DNA of 23,254 nt, taken from positions 1 to 23,254 of IMG/VR virus record IMGVR_UViG_3300027754_000456; one strand, written 5' to 3'. The translations under genes and the position numbers were made by a program. The notes beneath the pieces were generated by a model, which ran no database searches, was not told where the DNA came from, and saw nothing but the letters and a program-made list of their open reading frames with translations. The DNA comes from a virus. This document shows, piece by piece, positions 12,424-21,500 of the stretch (its first letter is position 1; the number at the start of each line of letters is the position of its first letter).

Positions 12424-13386
12424 ATGGCATTTTCAAATAGTGGGGCGGTATTAAGGGCGGACATCAACGCGATGGTGTTGGAAGCGGCTGCTGCTGAAAA
12501 CTTTTACATCGGAGCCTCGGTGCTCCCACCTCTTGCGGTTACCGCAAAGAGTGGGCAGTATCCCAAGTTCCGCAAGGCTGGGGCTGAGTTGCTCAATCCT
12601 GATGCAGAAGCTCGCGCAGCTACTGCTGGATATTCACGGGTCGTGCGTGAATACGACAACGACAATTATTCAACCGTGGAATTCGGTTTGGAAGAACTGA
12701 TTGGCGACGCTGACGGTGCGGAAATCGCACGCTTTTTTGATCTTGAAAAAGTTGCGGCAAATCTTGTGCGCCGACAAGTTCAGATCGGGCACGAGTCGCG
12801 GGTGCAGGCTGCAATCCAGAACGCAACCACGTTCAGCGCAACTACAAGCGCGGTTGCTTACACGGTCGCCCTAAAAGCTACCGCTGATTTTGCCTCCGAC
12901 GTACTGGGCGTCATCGACACCCTTAACGGTCGTGGCGAACAGCCAAATACGATCGTGATGAGCGGCGCGGTGTTCACTCGGATCAAGGGTCAAACTCTTT
13001 TCCAGAATTTCGTGCGTGGAAACCGCCCATCCGACATCACCGCCAACCTCTCGCAAGGCGCGGTTGCTCAAGCGTTCGCTGATGCGGGCATTACCAATGT
13101 TTATGTTGGGCGAGCTGCTCGCAACTCGGCAAACAAAGGCGCGGCGTTCGTTGCTTCGCCTATTTGGAACAATACACACGTTTGGGTTGGTCGCGTTGAG
13201 ACCGGCGACGTGATGAGCGGTGGAGTTGGTCGCACATTTTATTGGTCTGAGGACTCCGAGCTGTTCACCACAGAGACTTATCGTGATGAAGCTCGCAGGT
13301 CATCGGTTGTGCGAGTTCGTCAGCACGTCGCAGAGAAAATCATTGACGCAGATGCCGGTCAATTGATCACAACTCAATTTGCTTAA
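12424..13386 (+). CDS. major capsid protein
   Basis: This 320-residue protein follows the decoration-like gene and carries an AAGGA ribosome binding site (12409-12413), in line with high expression. Features include an N-terminal arm (AMVLEAAAAENFYIGASVLP), an extended loop region (YSRVVREYDNDNYSTVEFGL), a long helix (AARFFDLEKVAANLVRRQV-like stretch at about 105-120) and a C-terminal beta region. Order, length and pattern fit HK97-fold major capsid proteins of the GpE/Mu-like group. No cleavage site is obvious. It is followed by a strong intrinsic terminator, which suggests its mRNA ends here in part. Confidence 0.85.
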   Translation: MAFSNSGAVLRADINAMVLEAAAAENFYIGASVLPPLAVTAKSGQYPKFRKAGAELLNPDAEARAATAGYSRVVREYDNDNYSTVEFGLEELIGDADGAEIARFFDLEKVAANLVRRQVQIGHESRVQAAIQNATTFSATTSAVAYTVALKATADFASDVLGVIDTLNGRGEQPNTIVMSGAVFTRIKGQTLFQNFVRGNRPSDITANLSQGAVAQAFADAGITNVYVGRAARNSANKGAAFVASPIWNNTHVWVGRVETGDVMSGGVGRTFYWSEDSELFTTETYRDEARRSSVVRVRQHVAEKIIDADAGQLITTQFA

Positions 13387-13411
13387 TCTTTTAGTTTGGT
13401 TCAGGGACGCG

Positions 13412-13451
13412 GGGCGGGCAGATGATGTTCACATTTGTCCGCCCTTTTTTT
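13412..13451 (+). terminator. intrinsic terminator after the major capsid gene
   Basis: The stem GGGCGGGCAGATG (13412-13424) pairs with CATTTGTCCGCCC (13432-13444), 13 bp with two G-U pairs, around the loop ATGTTCA. Seven T residues follow (13445-13451). It lies 26 bases after the capsid stop and before the next gene's start, so it should reduce transcription into the connector and tail genes. Confidence 0.85.
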
Positions 13452-13471
13452 AAGATTTGAAAATCGGGGAC

Positions 13472-13843
13472 ATGATACGGGACGGGATCGACGAGCTGAT
13501 GATTGACCTCAGCGACGCCGATTTGACAACTCCAAAGTTTACGTGGAAAACGGTCGAGATTGATTGCATTCCCATGATGGCGGACACCGGCGCGTTGATA
13601 GTTATTGGCGGGGTTGAATCAACTTTCACTTGCTCATTGATTGTGCGGATCCGTGACTTTCTTTCGGCAGATTCTACATTGGTCACGGCTGACTCTGACA
13701 TCTATACGGTTGACGCTGGCGTGCCGGTTCCGTTGGTTGGAAAGTTGGTAACCTTCCGGCAAAAGAGTCAGCGTATTTTGATGACCAGCATTGACGCTTC
13801 AAGTGCTTTTATAAAGGTAACACTAGGCAACCCGAACTCATGA
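13472..13843 (+). CDS. head-tail connector candidate (123 aa)
   Basis: This small beta-rich protein after the capsid gene (MIRDGIDELMIDLSDADLTT, then TFTCSLIVRIRDFLSADSTL, VGKLVTFRQKSQRILMTSI) is at the place of head-completion/stopper proteins such as lambda FII. No motif settles this. The ATG at 13472 is used; the frame also allows a TTG at 13457 inside the region after the terminator, and neither has a well-spaced Shine-Dalgarno. It overlaps the next gene by four bases. Confidence 0.55.
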   Translation: MIRDGIDELMIDLSDADLTTPKFTWKTVEIDCIPMMADTGALIVIGGVESTFTCSLIVRIRDFLSADSTLVTADSDIYTVDAGVPVPLVGKLVTFRQKSQRILMTSIDASSAFIKVTLGNPNS

Positions 13844-14472
13844 CCGCGACGTTGGACACTCGAAATTTTGATGAGGCTATGCGGTTCTATGCGGCTGCGG
13901 TCAAGAAGGATTCGGCGCACATAATCAACCGGCAAGCTCTCAACGTGCTTTTGAAAACTGTGAAGCTAACGCCAAAAGCGGATCCGAAAGAGATCAAAGG
14001 AAAGTTGCTGAGACCTGATGGCAAACCGAATGCAAGGGTCTATCGGATCTTGAGCATGAGGGACAGCGGAGGGGAGTTTGCTGAAGCAAACGCAAAGAAA
14101 ACATCGAAAGGTCGAAGGAGCGCAAAGCTCAAAGTTGCAAAAGCTTTTGTCGGTAAGAGGTTGCGGGCGACGGGTTACATCCGAGCCGGTTGGTTTACGG
14201 CCACCTCAGTTTTAGATCGGTTGCTCGGCAAAAACGTGAGCCTCGGAAATGGCGCGGGTATCCGCAAGAAATTCCCGAATTTAACGGGGCACATTTTAAC
14301 AGCGAAAGAATCCGAAAAACCATTTGCAGAGTTTGGATCCATGGCAAAAGCGGCTGGAAAAGTTGGGCTTGCTGCCTTGCAAAAAGGCATGAACGAAGCG
14401 GCGGCGGACATGCGGCAGTATGCCGAAAAAGTCATGAAAGAAACGGCGCGGAAAGTTGCAAAAGTAAGCTGA
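13840..14472 (+). CDS. HK97 gp10-like / minor tail Z-like connector protein (210 aa)
   Basis: The protein is basic and partly helical: FDEAMRFYAAAVKKDSAHII, NRQALNVLLKTVKLTPKADP, GYIRAGWFTATSVLDRLLGK, then a C-terminal helix (AADMRQYAEKVMKETARKVA). The order (after a stopper-sized protein, before a tail terminator) and the pattern of an N-terminal helix pair, a central RAGW segment and a terminal helix suggest tail-completion or HK97-gp10/lambda-Z type proteins. The assignment rests mainly on synteny. It overlaps the preceding gene (ATGA) and is followed by one base before the next ATG at 14474. Confidence 0.55.
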   Translation: MTATLDTRNFDEAMRFYAAAVKKDSAHIINRQALNVLLKTVKLTPKADPKEIKGKLLRPDGKPNARVYRILSMRDSGGEFAEANAKKTSKGRRSAKLKVAKAFVGKRLRATGYIRAGWFTATSVLDRLLGKNVSLGNGAGIRKKFPNLTGHILTAKESEKPFAEFGSMAKAAGKVGLAALQKGMNEAAADMRQYAEKVMKETARKVAKVS

Positions 14473-14473
14473 G

Positions 14474-14899
14474 ATGAGCCTCAAAAACAAAATAGAAAGC
14501 GCGTTTAAAACGGTGTTGACGGCGACTCCGTTGGCAACGGGCGTCACTGTGTTTTTGGGCGTGATTGACGAGGAGCAAATCAGACCTTGCGTCGTTATCA
14601 ACTGCGAGGGTGGCAAGGAGGATCCGCTTGGATCCGGCAATCGTTGGATGGATGTCAGCGTGACGGTCAAGTCACAGGTCGAGGATGACGCTGGATTGGT
14701 GACTCATCACGCGTTGATTACATCCGTTGATTCTCGGCTCAAGATTGACGAACTCGCGGTTGATCTTTCGGCAACAACATTGCTATTTCACGTTTTTGAT
14801 CCAGCGCAAGACGCGGGGCAGGTTTCTTTGGTGCAAGGTAGGGCGGCGGTTCATGAGCAGAAGTTCATGATCTACTGCTGCGAACAAGATTTGATTTAA
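14474..14899 (+). CDS. tail terminator-like protein (141 aa)
   Basis: The 141-residue alpha/beta protein has the features of gpU/DUF-type tail terminators: a first helix (SLKNKIESAFKTVLTA), a strand with RPCVVINCEGG, a strand WMDVSVTVKSQ, a helix HALITSVDSRL, and a last strand KFMIYCCEQDLI. Such a ring caps the tail tube and joins it to the head. It is followed at once by the major tail protein, which supports the call. No active-site motif is expected. Confidence 0.6.
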   Translation: MSLKNKIESAFKTVLTATPLATGVTVFLGVIDEEQIRPCVVINCEGGKEDPLGSGNRWMDVSVTVKSQVEDDAGLVTHHALITSVDSRLKIDELAVDLSATTLLFHVFDPAQDAGQVSLVQGRAAVHEQKFMIYCCEQDLI

Positions 14900-14921
14900 C
14901 AACAATAACAAAGGATAAAAT

Positions 14922-15374
14922 ATGGCTTCGGTTCAAACAGGAAAAGCGGTGGTTTTTGGGTTTCCGGGTACGTTCACAGGGACAGTTTTTGCGGCGACTT
15001 ACATCAAAGAATCCGGCGACGTTTCTTCAAATATTAAAATTGACGAAATTCGCGACGAGGATAACGAGTTAGTGGGGTTAGTTCATAGCGGCGAAACTCT
15101 TGAGATGACGCTTATGATGACTCCAATAGGGACGGGAGCAACAGGTCAACTTGCAAACGCAAAAGATCAACTGTCAGCTCCTGTGATGGGGTCTAAAATT
15201 ACGCTTACTGGTTTTCACGACGATGCAACTGCATCCCCGGGAGTTCCATTTATAAATGGCAACTGGGCTTATGTCGGCGGTTTCAAAGTTGCTTTCAAAA
15301 AAGACGGAATTGCGTCTTACGAAATTAAATTGATGAAGCATAGAAGTAATGACATTGCTCTTGCACTCACGTAA
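14922..15374 (+). CDS. major tail protein candidate
   Basis: This 150-residue beta-rich protein (GKAVVFGFPGTFTGTVFAAT, then SGETLEMTLMMTPIG, KITLTGF, GGFKVAFKKDGIASYEIKLM) is of the size and strand pattern of siphovirus tail-tube subunits. It has one of the best ribosome binding sites in the window (AAGGA 14911-14915, six bases before the ATG), which fits a high-copy structural protein. It lies between the terminator-like gene and the chaperone/tape-measure genes, the normal place for tube proteins. Confidence 0.72.
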   Translation: MASVQTGKAVVFGFPGTFTGTVFAATYIKESGDVSSNIKIDEIRDEDNELVGLVHSGETLEMTLMMTPIGTGATGQLANAKDQLSAPVMGSKITLTGFHDDATASPGVPFINGNWAYVGGFKVAFKKDGIASYEIKLMKHRSNDIALALT

Positions 15375-15383
15375 TCTGACCTC

Positions 15384-15944
15384 GTGCAAAAGTATTCCAC
15401 CGCAATTTTACCTGAGCGCGTTCTCCTTCTGGGACAACGCCTCCAACCGCTATCTATTGGGCATTGCCTCGTCCTTGAGAGGATGGGCAATCCCTTTTTT
15501 GTTGGTGGCAAAATTGAGGTGGAGCACTTGTACGAGGCTGTCTACGTTTGCTGTCAAACGATGAACGAGGCTTGGGGTTCATTCTTTGACGACAATTTTG
15601 CAAAGAAGATTTTGAAGTGGCACAAGATGACGAAGCTGGTCAACTTCCAGCATTCTTGCGAAGTTTTCACGGAATACAAAGAAAGCGCGATGAGGTTTCC
15701 GCCGGTGACAAGCAACGGCGACGAGCCGAAACGCGAACTCGGCACGCCTTACCTTTTGCAACTCAAATTGGTTTTGCAAAGTAAGCTCAACTATCCAGAG
15801 GCTGAGGCTTTATCAAAACCGATTGGCGCGGCTATCTGGGAGGTTTACGGGCTTGCTGAAATGCGCGGCGATTGTCGAGTGATGAACTCGATTGAGGAAG
15901 AGATTGCGGATGCTCACCGTGAGTTGATCGGGAAAGATACCTAA
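15384..15944 (+). CDS. tail assembly chaperone-position protein (186 aa)
   Basis: The protein is encoded between the major tail gene and the tape measure, where siphoviruses have tail assembly chaperones (lambda G/GT). It is mostly helical with an aromatic and Cys-rich N-half (VEHLYEAVYVCCQTMNEAWG, ILKWHKMTKLVNFQHSCEVF) and a C-terminal helix (LSKPIGAAIWEVYGLAEMRG). The start is GTG at 15384, 9 bases after the tail gene and without a Shine-Dalgarno. The stop overlaps the tape-measure ATG. I see no in-frame slippery heptamer and no second T-like ORF, so a classic frameshifted G/GT pair is not visible. The function is inferred from place only. Confidence 0.6.
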   Translation: MQKYSTAILPERVLLLGQRLQPLSIGHCLVLERMGNPFFVGGKIEVEHLYEAVYVCCQTMNEAWGSFFDDNFAKKILKWHKMTKLVNFQHSCEVFTEYKESAMRFPPVTSNGDEPKRELGTPYLLQLKLVLQSKLNYPEAEALSKPIGAAIWEVYGLAEMRGDCRVMNSIEEEIADAHRELIGKDT

Positions 15945-17107
15945 TGGCGTTCATGGAATTATCAGCGCGGCTCGGGCTTGACGGGAGCGCGTTTAGGGCT
16001 GGGCTTGACAAGGCTAAGGCTGGGGTGGCTTCGCTTCGTTCCTCGATTGGCTCGGGGATTGGCTCTCAAGTTGGTGGGATGTTAGGGGTTGCGGCAATTG
16101 TGGCTTATGCAAAATCCACGATTGATCTGGGCGGGAAAATCTCTGACACCTCGGCACGGCTTGGGATCAGCGCGGAGGAGTTGCAACGGTGGACTTTTGC
16201 GGCAACTCAAACGGGAGCAAGTGCGGAAGATATCACGGGATTTTTTGAAAAGTTGGCGGTTGCAAAAGCGAAAGCGTTAGCAGGGGACAAGGCTGCAATT
16301 GCATCTTTTAAAGCTCTCGGCGTCAGCATGGACGACCTGAAGAAGAAAAAGGTCGCCGACCTTGCGGTTCAGGTTGGTAAGACAATGCAAAGTGGCAACG
16401 TCGAAGACTTGCTGCCAAGCCTCCGAGAAGTTGGGGGACGAGGTGCAGGAGCTTTAATCCCTGCTTTCAAAAGTGATTTTGAAAACGTGATGGCGAGTGC
16501 ACCCGTGATGAGTAACGAAGCCGTTGCCAAGATGGATGATGCAGGGGACAAGATTGATGAAGCAATGCTGCGGCTTAGAGTTCCGATGGCGGAATTGTTG
16601 GCGGCTTTGACGCCTCTTATAGAGTTTTTCGTTGACGGTGTCAGAATGATAATTGCGGTTTTGAAAGATGCTGGCGACACTTTTGTTGCACTCGGGACTG
16701 ACTTGCTTGCATTTGCCAAGTTGGATTTTTCGTTTTCAGCGTCAGCAGCTTCAAAAGCAAAAGACGCGGCGGAGGGTAACAATCTCGACAAACTGATTTC
16801 CCAGAAGAACGAAGAAATGGCGGCGGAAGAAGCTAGAATTGCAGCAAAAGAAGCGTTGAAAGCAGCGGGGCCAGCGGCACCAACTCCAGAGCCTACGGCT
16901 GCGGCTGTGGCAAAAGCAAAGCCAGAACCTCTCCCACCAATTGCACCTACGATCCGAGATTCTCTCGCGAATATCGGCGGTTTTACAATGGCGCAAAACA
17001 AAGAAGTGCTCGACGTTCAAAAAGTGCAGGTTTCTTTGCTTGAAAAGATCGTGGACAACACCGACAAAATAGAGGCTCCAGCTACAGTTGATGACGGTCT
17101 CGATTAA
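15944..17107 (+). CDS. tape measure protein (short)
   Basis: The 387-residue protein is Ala/Gly-rich and helical, with the start LSARLGLDGSAFRAGLDKAK characteristic of tape measures, a helix-breaking Gly-rich zone, the ISDTSARLGISAEELQRWTF block and a hydrophobic central stretch (ALTPLIEFFVDGVRMIIAVL). The C-part is Pro/Ala/Glu-rich, then LLEKIVDNTDKI. It sets tail length: with the usual ~0.15 nm per residue, a short tail of about 60 nm is predicted. Its first two bases overlap the previous stop. Confidence 0.8.
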   Translation: MAFMELSARLGLDGSAFRAGLDKAKAGVASLRSSIGSGIGSQVGGMLGVAAIVAYAKSTIDLGGKISDTSARLGISAEELQRWTFAATQTGASAEDITGFFEKLAVAKAKALAGDKAAIASFKALGVSMDDLKKKKVADLAVQVGKTMQSGNVEDLLPSLREVGGRGAGALIPAFKSDFENVMASAPVMSNEAVAKMDDAGDKIDEAMLRLRVPMAELLAALTPLIEFFVDGVRMIIAVLKDAGDTFVALGTDLLAFAKLDFSFSASAASKAKDAAEGNNLDKLISQKNEEMAAEEARIAAKEALKAAGPAAPTPEPTAAAVAKAKPEPLPPIAPTIRDSLANIGGFTMAQNKEVLDVQKVQVSLLEKIVDNTDKIEAPATVDDGLD

Positions 17108-17113
17108 AAACTC

Positions 17114-17941
17114 ATGAGCGTAGGAACAGGCAATGCAAATGCGGTTCGATCAGGGTGGGATCAACAGTTTGATCCAGCTTCGGGCTGGGTTACCGTTGAA
17201 ACTTGGAAAGGCACCAAGGCTCAAATTGCGGCTATTGCTCCTATCTTTCGAGGTGCAGGGGCTAAAACTGGGGTCTCGAATGAGGGCGCACTCTGGACTT
17301 TGACCGCGACTTGGTCGGTGGAATATCCGACAACCTCGGGCGCACCCGCAGCCGGAACCCCTGCAACAATTGAAGTTCCAACTGAGACTTGGAATGTGAA
17401 CGTCGAGTTAGTTCAAGCTGATTTACGTGGGGCTGCGGGGATTCGTGCAATTTTTGGGACTGGCACTCTTGGCGATGAATTGATAGCAGGCGCATTTGCT
17501 CTTGCTGATGACGCAATTAAGGCTCGTGAAACACCTGTTCAGTATCTTGCTAAAAGATTACTTCCCCCATTGCCTAAAAATTATGAGGCTGCCTACATGA
17601 AAGTGTATCGCCTCAAAGTTCGGGGCGCAAATGCAATTGAGGAAAAACGTCCGATTCTCACACGGAATCGAACCTATTCAGCAAGATACGCGGAACCAAT
17701 TAAAATTTACGGGTCAGACGTTATTTACCCAACCGTAAAGTTAATCAGTGAGTTTAAGGTTCCAATATTGATTCAAAGCAAGCTGCCTAATGATCCACCA
17801 GTTACTTTAATGGAAGCAGGGTGGGGTTGGAAACAGCGGCGGCAAGACGGAACTTACGATGCCTCAAGAAATAGAATTCAAGAGACTTCAGACTGGGTGT
17901 TTGCTCAGTGGTCAGATGTAATTTACACTTTTGCAAAATGA
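17114..17941 (+). CDS. tail-tip protein of unknown type (275 aa)
   Basis: This protein follows the tape measure at the place of distal tail or tip proteins. It contains WVTVETWKGTKAQIAAIAPI, FGTGTLGDELIAGAFALADD, a basic KRLLPPLPKNYEAAYM stretch and a beta-rich end (IKIYGSDVIYPTVKLISEFK, DWVFAQWSDVIYTF). I recognise no family. It is likely a virion protein from context, with no sign of an enzyme. Its stop overlaps the ATG of the next small gene. Confidence 0.55.
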   Translation: MSVGTGNANAVRSGWDQQFDPASGWVTVETWKGTKAQIAAIAPIFRGAGAKTGVSNEGALWTLTATWSVEYPTTSGAPAAGTPATIEVPTETWNVNVELVQADLRGAAGIRAIFGTGTLGDELIAGAFALADDAIKARETPVQYLAKRLLPPLPKNYEAAYMKVYRLKVRGANAIEEKRPILTRNRTYSARYAEPIKIYGSDVIYPTVKLISEFKVPILIQSKLPNDPPVTLMEAGWGWKQRRQDGTYDASRNRIQETSDWVFAQWSDVIYTFAK

Positions 17942-18138
17942 TGCTACCTCCTCAACTTCCAATAAAAGGCCCGTTCAAAAGGCTTTACGGGTGGCTCAAC
18001 GACTTGCGAGAAGTTGTGAAGTCGCAGCAGCATCTTGATTCGATTGATTCAGTGACGAGCGTGACTGCTTTGGGGACGTATCGGGAAAACAGAAAGTCGT
18101 CAGATTCGGTCGACGTAACTGCCCCACGATGGGGTTGA
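17938..18138 (+). CDS. small hypothetical protein (66 aa)
   Basis: MMLPPQLPIKGPFKRLYGWL, then a short helix (DLREVVKSQQHLDSIDSVTS) and a polar C-terminus ending TAPRWG. It begins in the stop of the preceding gene (ATGATG at 17938). Short proteins of this kind occur among tip genes of many phages. The start could also be the adjacent ATG at 17941. The function is unknown. Confidence 0.5.
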   Translation: MMLPPQLPIKGPFKRLYGWLNDLREVVKSQQHLDSIDSVTSVTALGTYRENRKSSDSVDVTAPRWG

Positions 18139-18143
18139 TTTTT
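18122..18143 (+). terminator. weak hairpin with T run overlapping a stop codon
   Basis: CCCCA CGA TGGGG (18122-18134) is followed by TTGA and five T residues (18139-18143). The stem is only 5-6 bp and part of it is coding sequence, so it may be a weak terminator or chance. Confidence 0.3.
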
Positions 18144-18166
18144 AACAACGAAAGAAAAGGAAAATT

Positions 18167-18535
18167 ATGGCTGGAGAAATTGTAATCAGTTTATCGGTGG
18201 TTGGATCAAAGGGTGGGGCGACCGCGAGTGTTACCGCTTCAAACGTGGTTGACATGACGTTGGCAGGTGTTGACATAAGCTCGCAAACTCACTCTGTCAC
18301 AAGTACTAGTGCAATAATTCCTGTTGGTGCAGTAGCGTTGGGGGGAATCATGGTTATTAAAAACATGTCTACCGCAGTTTCAGTTTACATCACTAAAGGA
18401 ACTGCTGTTGTAACTTCTCCAATCCTTGTTAAATACGGCGAGACTGTAACGTTCCGAACAACAGCGGGCACTCCTTATGAAGCAGTCACGGCTTCAGGAA
18501 CCGCGTTGATTCAAATTGTCTGCTTTGAAGATTAA
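18167..18535 (+). CDS. small beta-rich virion protein (122 aa)
   Basis: The protein is Ser/Thr/Val/Ala-rich and all-beta in appearance: GEIVISLSVVGSKGGATASV, ALGGIMVIKNMSTAVSVYIT, PILVKYGETVTFRTTAGTPY. This suggests a jelly-roll or immunoglobulin-like fibre or tip accessory. It has a good ribosome binding site (AAGGA 18157-18161, five bases before the ATG), which suggests high copy. It sits just upstream of the very large tail protein and probably attaches to it. No family is recognised. Confidence 0.55.
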   Translation: MAGEIVISLSVVGSKGGATASVTASNVVDMTLAGVDISSQTHSVTSTSAIIPVGAVALGGIMVIKNMSTAVSVYITKGTAVVTSPILVKYGETVTFRTTAGTPYEAVTASGTALIQIVCFED

Positions 18536-18540
18536 ACCGT

Positions 18541-21500
18541 GTGGCGACAACATTCCCCACCTCTCCATCGGTCGAAGTTGGCGAAGTTTTGTCGTCAACC
18601 AAGCTGGCGCAACAAGCCGACGCGGTCAACGCGCGGCTTCGTTCTGGGCTAGGTGAGCCGTGGCGGATTGTTTTTTTGATGGCGAGTTTGTTCCGTCAAA
18701 TGCGGAACCCCGAGGGCACAGCGTTCCCTCCTCAATTTGAGTTCTTCAGATTCTATCAGCATTTGGATCCAAGCGTGGGGCAATGGGGCGCACCTGTCGG
18801 GGATCCGGGCGGAATCAATGTCACAAGCTCCCTAGCCTCGTTTATTTACGGCGTTGACTCGGCAAATATCGACTCGGAATACTCAAACCTCCAGAGCGTT
18901 CCTTTGCTCACGACGGATGACACACCCCCCACTACACCCTCTGAGTTTTGGACTTTGGCGAAGCGGCAACGCGGGGCGGTTGAACTTGTCACGGGTTACT
19001 CTGCTGCTCCGATGCTCGATGCTTCTGACAAATTTTGGCAGCTTTATCAGGGGCCGCGAAGCCCACACGGTAACGCTTTCGGGGCTTTGCTTCCGGGGCC
19101 TTCTGAGGCTTCACCTTGCCCAGATGGAACAGTGCCGCTGGAGTTTAAGCTCACAAAAATAGGGTCTAATCCAGTGGTGACGGTTTCGTGGACGACTGAT
19201 TGTGACCTGACTCCCGTAACAGGCACGCAAGTCGGCACAAACGTTGCTTTCATATTTGCAACGGAAACGTTGTGGTATGTTGTGAAAATCAACGGATCCT
19301 TTGAGACGTTCCCGAGGTCGGAATACATCGAGGGGCCTTACACCGAGCAGGCAAAGCTGCGGAAAACCTCGGCAAAGATGTTAGATCGGGTCATTGCCTT
19401 ATTTGCTTCAGAGTTCAGGGGGAGCCTAGAACAGAGGGAGCTTTTATCTGATCGGCTCTCTTACGCTTTCGACTATCAACGGTTTTTCACAAGCCAATAT
19501 CTACTGGCTCCGGCTCGCGGGCAAGTAGTCGGGGACTCGATCATTCCTCTTTATCCACAAGCCAAGATGGACTGCTCGGAAACGAACGCAAAGGGGGCAA
19601 GGTTAACGTTTAACGGCGGAGGAGGGTATCCGGTCACCTCCGGTTTCGTAATCGCCAGCGCAATCGTTAGAGCGTTTGGGCTTCCGCTTTCCTCGCTGAC
19701 GATTGATTTTAGAGTTGGGGAAAATATCGCAGAACAGTTGTCAATTTTCTTGGACTCCACCGGCAACGGCGAAGCACTTCACACGTTTTCAAATCCGCCT
19801 AAAGCTGGATCGGCTTTGATTGTGACAATCGGGGACAGGATCGAAGGCAAAGCAGGGGCAAGGATTGAAGCTGAGTTTGCGGAGTTGAAAGAGCACAAGC
19901 CGACCATCTGGGACGCTTACACCCTGATTCGATTATCAACGGGCGCGGTGGCATCGGTGGAGTCGCAAGGCACAACTGAGACGGGTGCAAAGGAGGTCTT
20001 TAGAAGTTACGTAACTAAAGGCTGCGTCACGAGTATCAACGGGGCACTTTCCTTCCCAGATGCCCCTGAGAATATCAATCAATCGGCGATTTACGAAACG
20101 GCGCGGAGGCTTTCAAAGAATGTTCGCATCATCCCGAGGCAGCAACTCTTAGGCTACGAGGTCACCGGCGGCAAAAGCATCCTTTATTTTAAGCGGCACG
20201 CTTTCAACCTTGGTTTTGTTGACGCTTTTGAAGGCATTGCCCCAACTGCGGCGGAGATTCTAAAGAACGCAAACGCAAACGGGATCCGAGCTGTGGCACC
20301 TTCTGGCGGGTGGTCAAATGAATGGTTGATGGGCGTGGATTTTAAAAACTCCTCGGGGTTCAACAATAACACGTCTCAATTTAGACCAGAGGTTTACTCC
20401 GACTATTTTGCGCTCAATAATCGGTGCCTCTTTCACTCCGCAAGTTTGGCAAGCGGTGTCAATTCACGAACGCGGAATCATTTTGTTCCTGGGCTTGCAA
20501 ACGTTGCGACATCGACGCTGAATGGGAACCTGATTGCCGAAGCTCCGAGCTCTTGGAACTACGGGCCAACCGATAACTACGGGTCGAGCCTTAACCTTGA
20601 GGTCTGCGGGGCAATGGACACGGACTGCATCACAAACCGTCTCAACTTTTATAAGTCATGCAGGATTTATGAGCCTTGGCCTGAGATCGAAAGCGTCACA
20701 AGTCAAATGGAAGGCGGCGTTGAGGTTGCCAAAATCACTTTCAAAGGTCGGATCAGATCAACGGTTGGAGAAACGTGGGGGGCTCCTGCTACAATTTCTC
20801 GTGATATATCTACGTGGAACATCACTGATTTAAAAGCAGAGCCCTTTCGTTGTGATGAAAACGGGATTCGTGAGTATCTTTGGATGCAGTCGAGCGGTGT
20901 AAAATGTGAGTTTAATCAAGCGGGCAACTTCGCTCTTGACGCAACATTGGCTTCGCTTCCAAGCGGGTTAGCTGGTGCTTGTTTCCCTGATTTCCTGTTT
21001 GTAAAACTGATTGAAAAACCGTTTGCGGACGACAACACGGCGCAGGACACCAAAGATAGCCCCGTCACTTTCGATCAAGAGGTTGCAAAAGAGGTTTATT
21101 TGAGGGCGATTTGTGAAAGTTTTGTGGACAAACTTACCACCGTAAACCTGAACTGTGTGACTAACTTTTCAGGGGTTTACAATTACACGTTTGAAAACCT
21201 TCAACATCAAGCGCACGGCAATCAATGGCTGCCACTAATGTCTAAGGGCGACCGTCCCGACGCACCGCGAGGCTTCTGGCCCGTGCCAAACACTGTTTTA
21301 AGAGCGGAGCGGTTCAATCAATTTTCGCAAGCGGTCAACCTGTTGGACACTATCCCGTTGATGATTCCTATCAAGGTCGAGGGGCGGTTGACCACGAAGT
21401 CGGGGACGAAACTGCACACGGGTATTGGATGGCCCAACCCTGCGGACGCGTGCGCGGTGCCAAACGTGGCGGCGGTGCGTGCCTTAGTTGAGATTTCCAA

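Noticed and set aside
15384-15950. Lambda-type G/GT -1 frameshift in the chaperone-position gene
   Set aside because: GGGAAAG near the end is not in the required reading phase, and no extra T-like frame exists between this gene and the tape measure.
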